This document shows positions 1-6,986 of a DNA stretch of 12,379 nt, piece after piece (the first letter of the stretch is position 1; every line of letters starts with the position of its first letter). Source of the stretch: Lachnospiraceae bacterium. Its GTDB lineage: Bacteria > Bacillota > Clostridia > Lachnospirales > Lachnospiraceae. The notes beneath the pieces were generated by a model. The model had not been told where the DNA came from and ran no database searches. It worked only from the letters and a program-made list of their open reading frames with translations. The translations under genes and the position numbers were made by a program. The stretch spans positions 1 to 12,379 of the forward strand of contig CAAEHZ010000384.1 of NCBI GenBank assembly GCA_900755865.1, written 5' to 3'.

Positions 1-4
1 AGCT

Positions 5-111
5 AAATAACGCAGGATAAATTTTCAGTCTGCAAGGCGGAGGAATGAGGCGTAGCGGTGGCTACGTCGATTGACGGCAAAGCAGCAGATGAAAACTTAT
101 ACAAGTTATTT
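5..111. repeat. Imperfect palindromic element, about 107 bp, at the left edge
   Basis: Successive blocks pair across one centre: AAATAAC (5-11) with GTTATTT (105-111), ATAA (17-20) with TTAT (97-100), TTTTCA (22-27) with TGAAAA (90-95), TCTGC (29-33) with GCAGA (85-89), and a perfect 6-bp central stem CGTAGC (51-56) / GCTACG (61-66) around a GGTG loop. The region between 34 and 50 pairs poorly with 67-84. It lies just beyond the 3' end of the pseudouridine synthase gene, and no coding sequence is credible in 1-160. The nested symmetry suggests a mobile palindromic repeat of the REP/MITE kind, or a structured transcript end. There is no adjacent T-tract on either strand, so a simple intrinsic terminator is unlikely. 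The outer edge may continue left of the window. Confidence 0.6.
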
Positions 112-160
112 GGCGAAATGTCAGTGCTACAGTACACTAGTATGGAAATTTCTCTTTCAA

Positions 161-862
161 TTATTCTGCAAATCTGTGGAAAATTTCTCCTCTGGGGCAA
201 ATCTCAAAGCAAAGCTCTTTTCCTGTAACCGGCTGCCGAAATACAAGCCTGCAGGCACACAATGCCACAAAGCGTACAGAGAGCTGTCCGGATACCAGAA
301 TTTCCTCTTCTCCTCCGTATTTTAAATCTCCCAGAAGAGGAAGTCCCACATTTGCCATCTGCACCCTGATTTGATGAAACCGCCCTGTTTCGATGGAAAT
401 TTCCATCAGGGAAATGGTTATTTCCTCTGAAAGCTTCTGTTCTGCAAGGCACTCGTACCGCAGTACCGCCCTTTTTGCCTCCCGGTTATCCGACGCTGCA
501 ATTTCCGCCCTGCCATCAGGCAGTTTTACCAGATTGTCCACAAGGGTATCCTGTTTTTTCTCCGCTTTTCCACATACAACCGCCCTGTATTGTTTATTGA
601 ATATCCCCGGCTCCTTCTGTCCAAGCTGTGCTGTCAGCGCCGCAGCAGCCATTTTATTCTTTGCAAAGACAAGCAGCCCCTCTACCGGCTGATCCAGTCT
701 GTGAATAATACCAAGATAAGGTGCAGTCGCTCCCTTTGCCAGATAATTTTTCAGTTCGCTGACAGCATCCGGCTGTCCTACCCTTGCGGTCTGGGTCGCC
801 AGCCCCGCCGGTTTGTATATGACAAGTACCTCTTTATCTTCATAAATAATTTCGCATCTCAT
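161..862 (-). CDS. RluA-family RNA pseudouridine synthase
   Basis: This 233-residue protein should convert a specific uridine in rRNA or tRNA to pseudouridine in the cytoplasm. The family signature HRLD is at 54-57, with Asp57 the expected catalytic aspartate, followed by a PVEGLLVFAKN stretch. The motif ETGRFHQIRVQMA (159-171) and the GDLKYGG segment (178-184) are also typical of RluA-type enzymes. There is no N-terminal S4 domain: the catalytic domain starts at once (IIYEDKEVLVIYKPAG), so it resembles short RluA or TruC-like members rather than RluC/RluD. The target nucleotide cannot be told from sequence. GGAAG at 870-874 on the minus strand is an acceptable ribosome binding site 7 nt before the ATG. 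It starts 52 nt after the stop of the RNA methyltransferase gene on the same strand, so co-transcription is likely. Confidence 0.93.
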   Translation of the reverse strand: MRCEIIYEDKEVLVIYKPAGLATQTARVGQPDAVSELKNYLAKGATAPYLGIIHRLDQPVEGLLVFAKNKMAAAALTAQLGQKEPGIFNKQYRAVVCGKAEKKQDTLVDNLVKLPDGRAEIAASDNREAKRAVLRYECLAEQKLSEEITISLMEISIETGRFHQIRVQMANVGLPLLGDLKYGGEEEILVSGQLSVRFVALCACRLVFRQPVTGKELCFEICPRGEIFHRFAE

Positions 863-914
863 CCGTCTGCTTCCTTTTCCACACTAATGCACGATTGCGC
901 ATGCCCTTTTCAAC

Positions 915-2330
915 CTATCCCTGTATCCGCAGCCCCTTCGGGTAATGATTTTTCATGATTCCCCCAGCCAGCTTTCCCCAGCCAACGGAAAAACCGTCCA
1001 CGCAAATCAGATACCAGCCCTTTTCTCCCTCTGCTGGAAAGGTCTGTCCTCTCAGATAAGCATCCGCCTCTTTTCCCTCAGATGTAAGATTCCAGACATG
1101 CTTCACCTCTCTCGGCGAAAGCGCCAGCGCCAGCGCATGGGAGGGTTCAAAGCGGTTTTTCTTTTCCTCGCCGATATGAAGCCCCGGTCTTAGTACCTTC
1201 AAGCCCTTTAATGCCGGCATTTCCTCCGGCACTAGGTAAAGGTTCTCCCCGAACCTGATATAATTTCCGGGCAGTTGTCTGCCATCCAAAAGTGCTTCTG
1301 CCGCAAATTCTCCGTATGCTCCCAGGGTTTTCTCAGGAACTGCTGCCGCCCATCCCTTTACAGGCATACGCTTATATTCCGCTTCCGCCTCTCCTGCTTT
1401 TACCAGCAGCGCCGCAAAATGTCCCTCTCCCTTTACCCGGTGCGGCCAGAGCCGCAGGGTGTCCGCTATCTGCTGCGCCGGAGCTTCCACAAAATCCGCC
1501 CTGCCATCGCAGCCCTCTCCAAAAGGCGTTTTATCTATTTTCTTTAAAGAAAATTCCGGGTGTCTGCTTAAAAATCTGCTGATACTGCCCTCATTTTCCG
1601 CGGGAGCAAAGGTACAGGTAGAATACACCAGACTTCCTCCGGGACGGAGCATCGCTGCAGCACTCTCCAGAATCCCATCCTGCCTCTCCGCACAAAGCCG
1701 GACGTTTTCCTCGCTCCATTCCTCCCCGGCAATCTCATTCTTGCGAAACATTCCCTCTCCGGAACAGGGCGCATCCACCAGAATCCTGTCGAAAAATTCC
1801 GGCAGGTTTTCCGCAAGACGCTCCGGCGTTTCGTTTGTCACACAGGCATTTCTGATTCCCATTCTCTCCACATTTTCAGACAATATTCTGGCTCTTGCAG
1901 GATGAATTTCGTTGCAGAATAAAATACCCTTTCCCTGCAATTTTGCAGCAAGCTGGGTTGTCTTGCCTCCCGGCGCAGCACAAAGGTCCAGAACCCGTTC
2001 TCCCGGCTTAACACCAGTAAGCTCTGCGGGTGCCATGGCACTGGGCTCCTGAATATAATAAACCCCTGCCGCATGATACGGATGCCTGCCCGGCTGCATA
2101 TCCGCCGGATAATAATATCCGTTTTCCGCCCAGGGCACAGCCTTTAACTCCGCCAGCCAGTCTTCCCGCTGCTTCTTTAACTGCGCTGCACTGATTCCGT
2201 CCATGTTATATTTTAAAGCATTCAGGCGTAATGCCTGATATTTATCTTCTTCATATGCTTTCAGAAAATCCGGGTACTCCTCCCCCAGCATTTTCTCCAT
2301 TCGTTCCAGAAATGCCTCCGGCAGTATCAT
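915..2330 (-). CDS. RsmF/YebU-type RNA (cytosine-5) methyltransferase (Nol1/Nop2/sun family)
   Basis: This 471-residue enzyme is predicted to transfer a methyl group from S-adenosylmethionine to C5 of a cytosine in RNA, most likely 16S rRNA. The SAM-binding motif VLDLCAAPGGKT is at 113-124. The two cysteines typical of RNA m5C methyltransferases are both present: DAPCSGEGMF (Cys189, releases product) and YSTCTF (Cys239, nucleophile). The C-terminal portion (about 300-471) matches the extra tail of RsmF/YebU proteins, which carries a PUA-like RNA-binding fold. That tail separates it from RsmB, which also has an N-terminal NusB-like domain lacking here. The minus-strand leader has a purine-rich AGGAAGGA about 9 nt before the ATG. 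It is followed by the pseudouridine synthase gene, making a small RNA-modification operon. RsmF in E. coli modifies C1407 of 16S rRNA; the same target here is inference. Confidence 0.93.
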   Translation of the reverse strand: MILPEAFLERMEKMLGEEYPDFLKAYEEDKYQALRLNALKYNMDGISAAQLKKQREDWLAELKAVPWAENGYYYPADMQPGRHPYHAAGVYYIQEPSAMAPAELTGVKPGERVLDLCAAPGGKTTQLAAKLQGKGILFCNEIHPARARILSENVERMGIRNACVTNETPERLAENLPEFFDRILVDAPCSGEGMFRKNEIAGEEWSEENVRLCAERQDGILESAAAMLRPGGSLVYSTCTFAPAENEGSISRFLSRHPEFSLKKIDKTPFGEGCDGRADFVEAPAQQIADTLRLWPHRVKGEGHFAALLVKAGEAEAEYKRMPVKGWAAAVPEKTLGAYGEFAAEALLDGRQLPGNYIRFGENLYLVPEEMPALKGLKVLRPGLHIGEEKKNRFEPSHALALALSPREVKHVWNLTSEGKEADAYLRGQTFPAEGEKGWYLICVDGFSVGWGKLAGGIMKNHYPKGLRIQG

Positions 2331-2407
2331 TCTCTTTTATCCTTCCTGCATGATTTGTGTGAAAAATTCTGTTTTCCGCGCATTTATGGCTGAATTTTAC
2401 CATAAAG

Positions 2408-2442
2408 CAAAAAACTGCACAAGCACCTGCCTGCACAGTTTT
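2408..2442 (-). terminator. Intrinsic terminator after the HD-GYP-like gene
   Basis: Read on the minus strand, AAAACTG (2442-2436) pairs with CAGTTTT (2417-2411). The stem can extend inward with several G-U pairs, and the 3' side runs into a T-tract (2414-2409). It begins 24 bp after the stop codon at 2466 and precedes the methyltransferase start at 2330. This separates the HD-GYP-like gene from the RNA-modification operon. Confidence 0.7.
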
Positions 2443-2465
2443 CCTGGATTCCTTCTTTATAGAAG

Positions 2466-3560
2466 CTAGTTTATAAACTTTGAAACATCTATTTCGATAT
2501 GCTGTCTGTTGTCCGGCGTAAATACCGTATCCTCAATCTGTACCTCTTTGTAGGTATCCCGCAGGCTCAAATCAAACAGCGTATTGGTCATCAGTCCCAG
2601 TACAACCGGACGGTCAATAGCCCTGCTGTTCTCTCTTACAACAATTCCCTGCTCGCCATTGCTCAGCATAACATAGGAACCCACCGGAAGAATATGGATA
2701 CACTCCTCCAACACATCCACTACGTTAGAGGCATATTTCTGCGGCTCGTCCCGCATTACCTTCAACGCCGAGAAAGGGGACATAGGCGATTTATAAGAAC
2801 GAATCGCCGTCAATGTATCGTAAATATCGGCTACCTGCAGAATTTTTGTACCGGGAAGCAGCTTCTGCTCCTCTCTGGGACAATCAGGAAGCCTGTTCAT
2901 CAGTTCCTTTGTCAACTGGATAATATATCTTCTCACACCTGCCGGATAATGATAATTTGCATTCAATACGTTATATCCCTGCAGGGTGCTTCTGTATACA
3001 ACCGTCATTTCCTCACGGCTCAGACTGCCGTCCTTATGTAAAATCTGTCCCGGAACCAGCAGCTTTCCAATATCATGTAAAAGTGCTGCTTCTATCAGGA
3101 ACTTACACTCCTTCTGGTCAAATCCCATTCTGTCTGCCAGAAGTGTGCTTAAAATGGCAACATTCAAAGAATGTTTACTGATAAAGTCATTCTCTCCCCG
3201 CAGACACTGGTTAAAGGTCATCCTCTGGGTTCTGTTGCTGAAACGGCTGTAAATCAGGTTTACAAGATTTTCCAGTTCCTCAGGCACCTTCTGATTAATG
3301 ACATCCTTTAATATTTTATCTACAACATAAGTTTCTACCCACTGGAACCTTTCAAACTCCAGCTCTGCCTCTGTAATAGGCGGAACCGGCTCTGCCGAAC
3401 CAAGTATATAAGTCCCATAGAGATTCAGGGAACGCAGTTTTTCTATCATACTGGCATCTGCTTTTACCCCACTGTTAAAAAGCAAAACACCATCTTTCGT
3501 ATAAATAGGCTTTGCAAACCTGCTTCCTACCTCCATCTCTGATGTTTTTACATAACGCAT
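2466..3560 (-). CDS. HD-GYP-like domain protein with degenerate later motifs
   Basis: The 364-residue protein has an N-terminal segment (1-60) of the type preceding HD-GYP domains in Firmicutes, an HD-type phosphohydrolase core (about 120-275), and a small beta-rich tail (about 290-364). Core residues present are His130 (SKHSLNVA), the HD doublet His162-Asp163 in LLHDIGKLLVP with Lys166, the KDGSLSREE segment, and Asp245 in VADIYDTLTA. Canonical HD-GYP proteins hydrolyse cyclic di-GMP and need further histidines (the THP and HHE motifs) plus the GYP loop. Here those places read YRSTLQGYNVL (189-199) and NYHYPAGVRRY (202-212), so these ligands are missing. It may bind a nucleotide without turning it over, act on another substrate, or serve as a scaffold. 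No signal peptide or membrane segment is visible. It is transcribed alone, from a promoter near 3784 to the terminator near 2410. Confidence 0.85.
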   Translation of the reverse strand: MRYVKTSEMEVGSRFAKPIYTKDGVLLFNSGVKADASMIEKLRSLNLYGTYILGSAEPVPPITEAELEFERFQWVETYVVDKILKDVINQKVPEELENLVNLIYSRFSNRTQRMTFNQCLRGENDFISKHSLNVAILSTLLADRMGFDQKECKFLIEAALLHDIGKLLVPGQILHKDGSLSREEMTVVYRSTLQGYNVLNANYHYPAGVRRYIIQLTKELMNRLPDCPREEQKLLPGTKILQVADIYDTLTAIRSYKSPMSPFSALKVMRDEPQKYASNVVDVLEECIHILPVGSYVMLSNGEQGIVVRENSRAIDRPVVLGLMTNTLFDLSLRDTYKEVQIEDTVFTPDNRQHIEIDVSKFIN

Positions 3561-3778
3561 TTCTTATCCCCCATATGCAATCTCTTTCGTAGTGCTGTAT
3601 ATCGCCTTCTCGGTGTGCTTTGTTGAACCCACCTCCGCACCCACGACTCGCTCACCTCCAAGGCTTCGCCTTCTCGGTGTTCGTTGCACTCACATAGTGA
3701 CACAAAAAGTCGCTCCGTCGTCTGCCAGCAGACGCCGTTCCTGCTTTTTGTATCACTGCGCTCGTCGCTTATACATTC
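3561..3778 (-). promoter_or_regulatory. Long structured 5' leader of the HD-GYP-like gene
   Basis: About 210 nt separate the predicted promoter from the ATG at 3560. The leader is GC-rich and full of symmetry. A hairpin spans 3696-3757: outer arms of 14 nt (3696-3709 and 3744-3757, one mismatch) and a perfect inner stem CGTCTGC (3719-3725) / GCAGACG (3728-3734). A second hairpin is AAGGC (3660-3664) / GCCTT (3668-3672). The 14-mer CGCCTTCTCGGTGT occurs twice (3603-3616 and 3667-3680). It could be a cis-acting RNA, or a dispersed palindromic repeat that has landed between promoter and gene. It does not match the cyclic di-GMP riboswitch cores that I know. Confidence 0.5.
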
Positions 3779-3784
3779 ATTATA
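3779..3784 (-). promoter_or_regulatory. Extended -10 promoter of the HD-GYP-like gene
   Basis: On the minus strand the sequence reads TGATATAAT: a perfect TATAAT (3784-3779) preceded by the TGn of an extended -10 element. A weak TTGCAA lies 15 nt upstream. It is the only strong promoter-like sequence between the response regulator terminator and the ATG at 3560. Confidence 0.65.
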
Positions 3785-3893
3785 TCACATATGTTAGATT
3801 TGCAAAACTATTTTTATGATTTTGTACCGCTATGCTTCTACTCCGGTTTTTTTATATTCCTTTGCAGGCAATCCTCTCCGGTTTTTTCTTTCT

Positions 3894-3934
3894 AAAAAAC
3901 TGATTGGAGGGACTCAAAAATGAATACCCTCCAA
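3894..3934 (-). terminator. Intrinsic terminator of the two-component operon
   Basis: Read on the minus strand, TTGGAGGG (3934-3927) pairs perfectly with CCCTCCAA (3911-3904). The stem can be continued by ATTCA with TGAGT around a short T loop. A run of six T residues follows (3899-3894). It lies 27 bp after the stop codon of the response regulator. Confidence 0.9.
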
Positions 3935-3961
3935 CCCTTCACACTATCACTTTTGTTTTCC

Positions 3962-4654
3962 TTACACTTTAAATCTGTACCCTACTCCCCAGATGGTTTC
4001 AATATACTGGGGCTTTGCTGTATCCACCTCAATCTTCTCCCGGATTTTCTTAATGTGGACGGTAACTGTGGCAATATCTCCGATGGAATCCATATCCCAG
4101 ATTTCCCGGAATAATTCTTCCTTGGTAAACACATGATTCGGATTTTCTGCCAGAAAGGTAAGTAAATCAAACTCCTTTGTGGTAAATGCCTTTTCCACGC
4201 CGTTTACATACACTCTGCGGGCTGTCTTGTCAATGCGGATTCCTCTGATTTCCACAATATCATTCTGGGGCTTCTGGTTCGTGCCCACCAGCCTCTCATA
4301 CCGTGCCATATGAGCCTTTACCCGCGCCACAAGCTCACTGGGGCTGAAGGGCTTTGTCATATAATCATCCGCGCCCAGACCTAAGCCCCGAATCTTGTCA
4401 ATGTCATCCTTCTTTGCTGAAACCATAAGAATCGGAATGTTTTTTTCCTCCCGAATCTTTTTGCATACCTCAAAGCCATCCATTCCGGGCAGCATCAAAT
4501 CCAGGATAATCAGGTCATAATCTCCTTCCAGTGCCGCTTTCAGGCCCTCATCACCGGTATTTCGGATATCCACCTGAAAATCCGATAATTCCAGATAATC
4601 CTTTTCCAAATCTGCGATTGCAACTTCGTCTTCCACAATTAAAATTTTACTCAT
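3962..4654 (-). CDS. OmpR/PhoB-family response regulator
   Basis: This 230-residue transcription factor is the output half of the two-component system with the kinase gene just upstream. The receiver domain (1-118) carries the acidic pocket (VEDE, near 8-11), the phosphoacceptor Asp52 in LDLMLPGMDG, Ser79 and Lys101 (TKPF). The C-terminal winged-helix domain (about 130-230) ends in the typical GVGYRFKV; its recognition region includes IATVTVHIKKIREKIE. The start is set at the second of two adjacent ATGs because GGAGG (4664-4660) sits 5 nt before it but only 2 nt before the ATG at 4657. It follows the kinase stop by about 20 nt, so translation is probably coupled. DNA targets cannot be predicted from this window; no transport or resistance gene adjoins the pair. 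Confidence 0.95.
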   Translation of the reverse strand: MSKILIVEDEVAIADLEKDYLELSDFQVDIRNTGDEGLKAALEGDYDLIILDLMLPGMDGFEVCKKIREEKNIPILMVSAKKDDIDKIRGLGLGADDYMTKPFSPSELVARVKAHMARYERLVGTNQKPQNDIVEIRGIRIDKTARRVYVNGVEKAFTTKEFDLLTFLAENPNHVFTKEELFREIWDMDSIGDIATVTVHIKKIREKIEVDTAKPQYIETIWGVGYRFKV

Positions 4655-4674
4655 CATTTCCTCCGTTCCTGAAC

Positions 4675-6156
4675 TTACTTATCCTCTGAAAGCTCAATAT
4701 ATTTTCTTAACACAAAATGCATACAGGTTCCTTCGCCCTCTTTTGCGGTTGCCCATATGTATCCTCCATGGTCCTCGATGATTTTCTTTACAATAGAAAG
4801 TCCGATACCACTGCCGCCCTGTGCGGAATTTCTGGAAGCATCCGTCCGATAAAACCTTTCAAATATTCTTCCCAAATCCTTCTGGGCAATTCCTTTTCCG
4901 TTATCCTCTATTTCTACCCGGATAGAATCCACTTCATCCAGAATCCGGATATCAATTACACCATTCGGTTTATCCATATATTTTATACTGTTACTGATAA
5001 TATTGTTGATAACTTTTTTCATTTGTTCCGGGTCAGCAATCACAACCGTATCCGGGCTTACCAGATTAGAATAATTCAGCCGGATATTCCGCTGCTCCAA
5101 ATCCATTCCGACCTCTTCCACGCAGTCCCCAAAGTAATCTGCCACATTGATACGGTGGAAATTATAGGGAATCCGGTTGTTATCAATACCGGAATAATAG
5201 GTCAGCTCATTAATCAGCCGTTCCATATCATTTGCCTTGTTATAGATGGTCTTAATATACTTATCCATCTTTTCCGGGGTGTCGGCAACGCCATCCATAA
5301 TTCCTTCCACATATCCCTTAATCGCGGTAATCGGCGTCTTTAAATCATGGGAAATATTACTGATCAGTTCCCTGTTCTGCTTCTCATTCTCGGCACTTTC
5401 CTCCGTAGATTCCTTCAGTCGGAGCCGCATATCCTCATAATTGCGGTACAAATCACCGATTTCACCCTTGGCATCCGTTTCCAGCACATATTCAAAATCA
5501 CCTTCCTTGATTTTTTTCATGGCGATATTCAGTTTATTTACCGGATTAAACACACCACTGCGAATCCACCGGGTCAACACCAGACTCGTAAATATCATAA
5601 TCACGGAAATTGCCACAAACATATCTATCAGCAAATGCCGGGAAATCAGGGAAGTTGCCTTGGCAATAACAAAAACACTGCCCTCAGAGCCGTCCGAAAA
5701 AATAAAATCAATCTGTTTTACATATTTCTCATATTCATCATAATATATCCCGGAACCTTCCGCAAAATCGCCCTCCCCATAATCCGGCAGTTCTGAAAAA
5801 ATTTTTTCCGCAGCAGCCGGATTTCCCGCATAATAGAGTTCATCACCCTTTCTGACAATAATATAGGTAGACTTTCTGCCAATCTGGGAACTGACCTGTT
5901 CCAGATATTCCCTGTCCTCCAGTTTCCGTGGATTCTCCTTTATCTGTTCCAGCAGGACACCATACACCTTGTCCGAATTTTCTACAATTTCCTTAATATT
6001 TTCCGACATGGCGCTATAATTTATCTGCTCATAGGAAAGACCTTTCTGAGTATTCATCAGGTATAAACCGATAAGGCAGAATGCCAGAGAGGTCAGTGCC
6101 AATGGCAAAACAATTATGGTAATGAAGGTGACTCGAATCCTTGTTTTAAATTTCAT
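4675..6156 (-). CDS. Membrane sensor histidine kinase with HAMP domain
   Basis: This 493-residue protein is the sensor half of the two-component pair. It has a first membrane segment (about 10-34), an extracytoplasmic sensing region of about 140 residues, a second membrane segment (about 175-196), a HAMP linker (about 197-250), and a HisKA dimerisation domain with the phosphoacceptor His270 in SHDLKTP. The ATPase domain shows the N box (NNIISNSIKYM, 384-394), the G1 box DNGKG (418-422), the F box FERFYR (432-437) and the G2 box GGSGIGLS (447-454). All catalytic motifs are intact. GAGGA sits 4 nt before the ATG. The extracellular part is Glu/Tyr/Asp-rich and has no domain I can name, so the stimulus is unknown. 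Gene order is kinase then regulator, with a long structured leader upstream. Confidence 0.95.
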   Translation of the reverse strand: MKFKTRIRVTFITIIVLPLALTSLAFCLIGLYLMNTQKGLSYEQINYSAMSENIKEIVENSDKVYGVLLEQIKENPRKLEDREYLEQVSSQIGRKSTYIIVRKGDELYYAGNPAAAEKIFSELPDYGEGDFAEGSGIYYDEYEKYVKQIDFIFSDGSEGSVFVIAKATSLISRHLLIDMFVAISVIMIFTSLVLTRWIRSGVFNPVNKLNIAMKKIKEGDFEYVLETDAKGEIGDLYRNYEDMRLRLKESTEESAENEKQNRELISNISHDLKTPITAIKGYVEGIMDGVADTPEKMDKYIKTIYNKANDMERLINELTYYSGIDNNRIPYNFHRINVADYFGDCVEEVGMDLEQRNIRLNYSNLVSPDTVVIADPEQMKKVINNIISNSIKYMDKPNGVIDIRILDEVDSIRVEIEDNGKGIAQKDLGRIFERFYRTDASRNSAQGGSGIGLSIVKKIIEDHGGYIWATAKEGEGTCMHFVLRKYIELSEDK

Positions 6157-6379
6157 ATAATCCTCATTTCTGCGTACCTTTCCCGCGCTGTTGCGCTCCT
6201 CGCCCTGCTATTCGCAGGGCATTTGCTCGTTAATTGGCGCCTTTCGCAGTCCGCTCAAAATGCTCTCGCATTTTGAGCTGTCGGGCTTTCGCCCTATCAT
6301 CCCGCAAAAATAGCATATGCCCTGTGCAAGCACGGCATATGTCATTTTTGTGGGATGGCACTGCTCAATGCTTACGCAC
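6157..6379 (-). promoter_or_regulatory. Hairpin-rich 5' leader of the histidine kinase operon
   Basis: Between the predicted promoter and the ATG at 6156 lie at least five inverted repeats in series. From the promoter end they are: a 23-nt stem (6334-6356 with 6299-6321, 20 of 23 positions matching) around a 12-nt loop; GGGC (6283-6286) / GCCC (6291-6294); a perfect 10-bp stem (6253-6262 / 6269-6278) with a 6-nt loop; a perfect 7-bp GCCCTGC (6202-6208) / GCAGGGC (6214-6220); and GCGC (6185-6188) / GCGC (6193-6196). None is followed by a T-tract on the minus strand. The section is richer in GC than the AT-rich DNA next to it. It may be a regulatory leader or a cluster of mobile palindromic repeats. 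Confidence 0.55.
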
Positions 6380-6385
6380 ATTATA
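6380..6385 (-). promoter_or_regulatory. Extended -10 promoter of the histidine kinase operon
   Basis: The minus strand reads TGGTATAAT: a perfect TATAAT (6385-6380) with an upstream TGn extension. No good -35 hexamer is seen, which is common with extended -10 promoters. A small CCC/GGG hairpin around CGAA lies just upstream (about 6391-6401). Confidence 0.55.
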
Positions 6386-6463
6386 CCATACCCTTCGGGG
6401 GAGTGTGTAAAATAGGGAAAATATTATCATAAAAAAATTCTAAAATATTTTTCTTTTTCCCTA

Positions 6464-6491
6464 TTGACTTTTTTTCTCTTTTTTGTATAAT
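6464..6491 (+). promoter_or_regulatory. Promoter of perR
   Basis: TTGACT (6464-6469) and a perfect TATAAT (6486-6491) are separated by 16 nt of nearly pure pyrimidine. Transcription should start near 6498, giving a leader of about 35 nt before the ATG at 6533. This is the strongest sigma-A-type promoter in the window. Confidence 0.85.
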
Positions 6492-6499
6492 AAAAACAG

Positions 6500-6514
6500 T
6501 AATAATTATTATTT
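6500..6514 (+). promoter_or_regulatory. Candidate PerR operator (Per box)
   Basis: TAATAATTATTATTT agrees with the Bacillus Per box consensus TTATAATnATTATAA at 11 of 14 fixed positions and contains the perfect 12-bp palindrome TAATAATTATTA (6500-6511). It overlaps the predicted transcription start, a position where a bound repressor would block initiation. Because the surrounding DNA is AT-rich, a chance match is possible. Confidence 0.55.
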
Positions 6515-6532
6515 TAAATTTAAGGAGTTGAT

Positions 6533-6922
6533 ATGAACGGACTGAAACACAGCAGGCAGCGGGAAATGATAAAATCTTTTCTGATGACAAGAAAAGACCA
6601 TCCCACCGCAGATATGGTTTATATGAATGTGCGACAGCAAAATCCGAATATCAGCCTCGGTACTGTTTACCGGAACCTGACGCTTCTGGCGGATATCGGA
6701 GAAATCCAAAGGCTCCGGATTGGTGACGGAGTAGACCATTTCGATGCTGATACTTCTCTTCATTATCATTTTGTGTGTACTAAATGCGGATGTGTTGAGG
6801 ATTTGGATATGGACAGCATTGAAGAAATCAATGAAGCTGCCAGTGCCAGATTTGACGGGCAGATTGACGGGCACGTAACTTACTTTTACGGTACGTGTGG
6901 TAACTGTTTACAGGGTAACTAA
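6533..6922 (+). CDS. perR: PerR-type peroxide-sensing Fur-family repressor
   Basis: This 129-residue regulator belongs to the Fur family. The winged helix occupies the first 65 or so residues, with recognition region [12 protein letters not shown]. All five regulatory-metal ligands known from Bacillus PerR (His37, Asp85, His91, His93, Asp104) have counterparts: His23 in HPTAD, Asp71 in HFD, His77 and His79 in LHYH, and Asp90. The structural zinc site is formed by Cys82/Cys85 and Cys122/Cys125. PerR senses hydrogen peroxide by metal-catalysed oxidation of its histidines and then releases DNA. The protein is shorter at the N terminus than Bacillus PerR (145 residues). AAGGAG lies 7 nt before the ATG. 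It precedes a rubrerythrin gene, a recognised PerR target in clostridia, and its own promoter has a Per-box-like site. Confidence 0.9.
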   Translation: MNGLKHSRQREMIKSFLMTRKDHPTADMVYMNVRQQNPNISLGTVYRNLTLLADIGEIQRLRIGDGVDHFDADTSLHYHFVCTKCGCVEDLDMDSIEEINEAASARFDGQIDGHVTYFYGTCGNCLQGN

Positions 6923-6986
6923 AGCAGCGTCGGTATTTTCCGGCAATTGCTTTCAATATTATTTATTTAAAAAGGAGATTATGATT

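Noticed and set aside
3..325. Short open frames on both strands at the left edge
   Set aside because: They run through the palindrome or the 3' end of the pseudouridine synthase gene and have no start signals or family features.
3561..3778. Cyclic di-GMP riboswitch before the HD-GYP-like gene
   Set aside because: The conserved bases of the class I core that I know are not present, and the strong hairpins differ in layout from both known classes.
6299..6356. Intrinsic terminator in the kinase leader
   Set aside because: The long hairpin is not followed by a T-tract on either strand, so it is described as leader structure.
6897..6986. Longer rubrerythrin starting at 6897
   Set aside because: The extra 30 residues overlap the end of perR, lack a ribosome binding site, and precede the rubredoxin motif with unrelated sequence; the ATG at 6987 follows AAGGAG at normal spacing.
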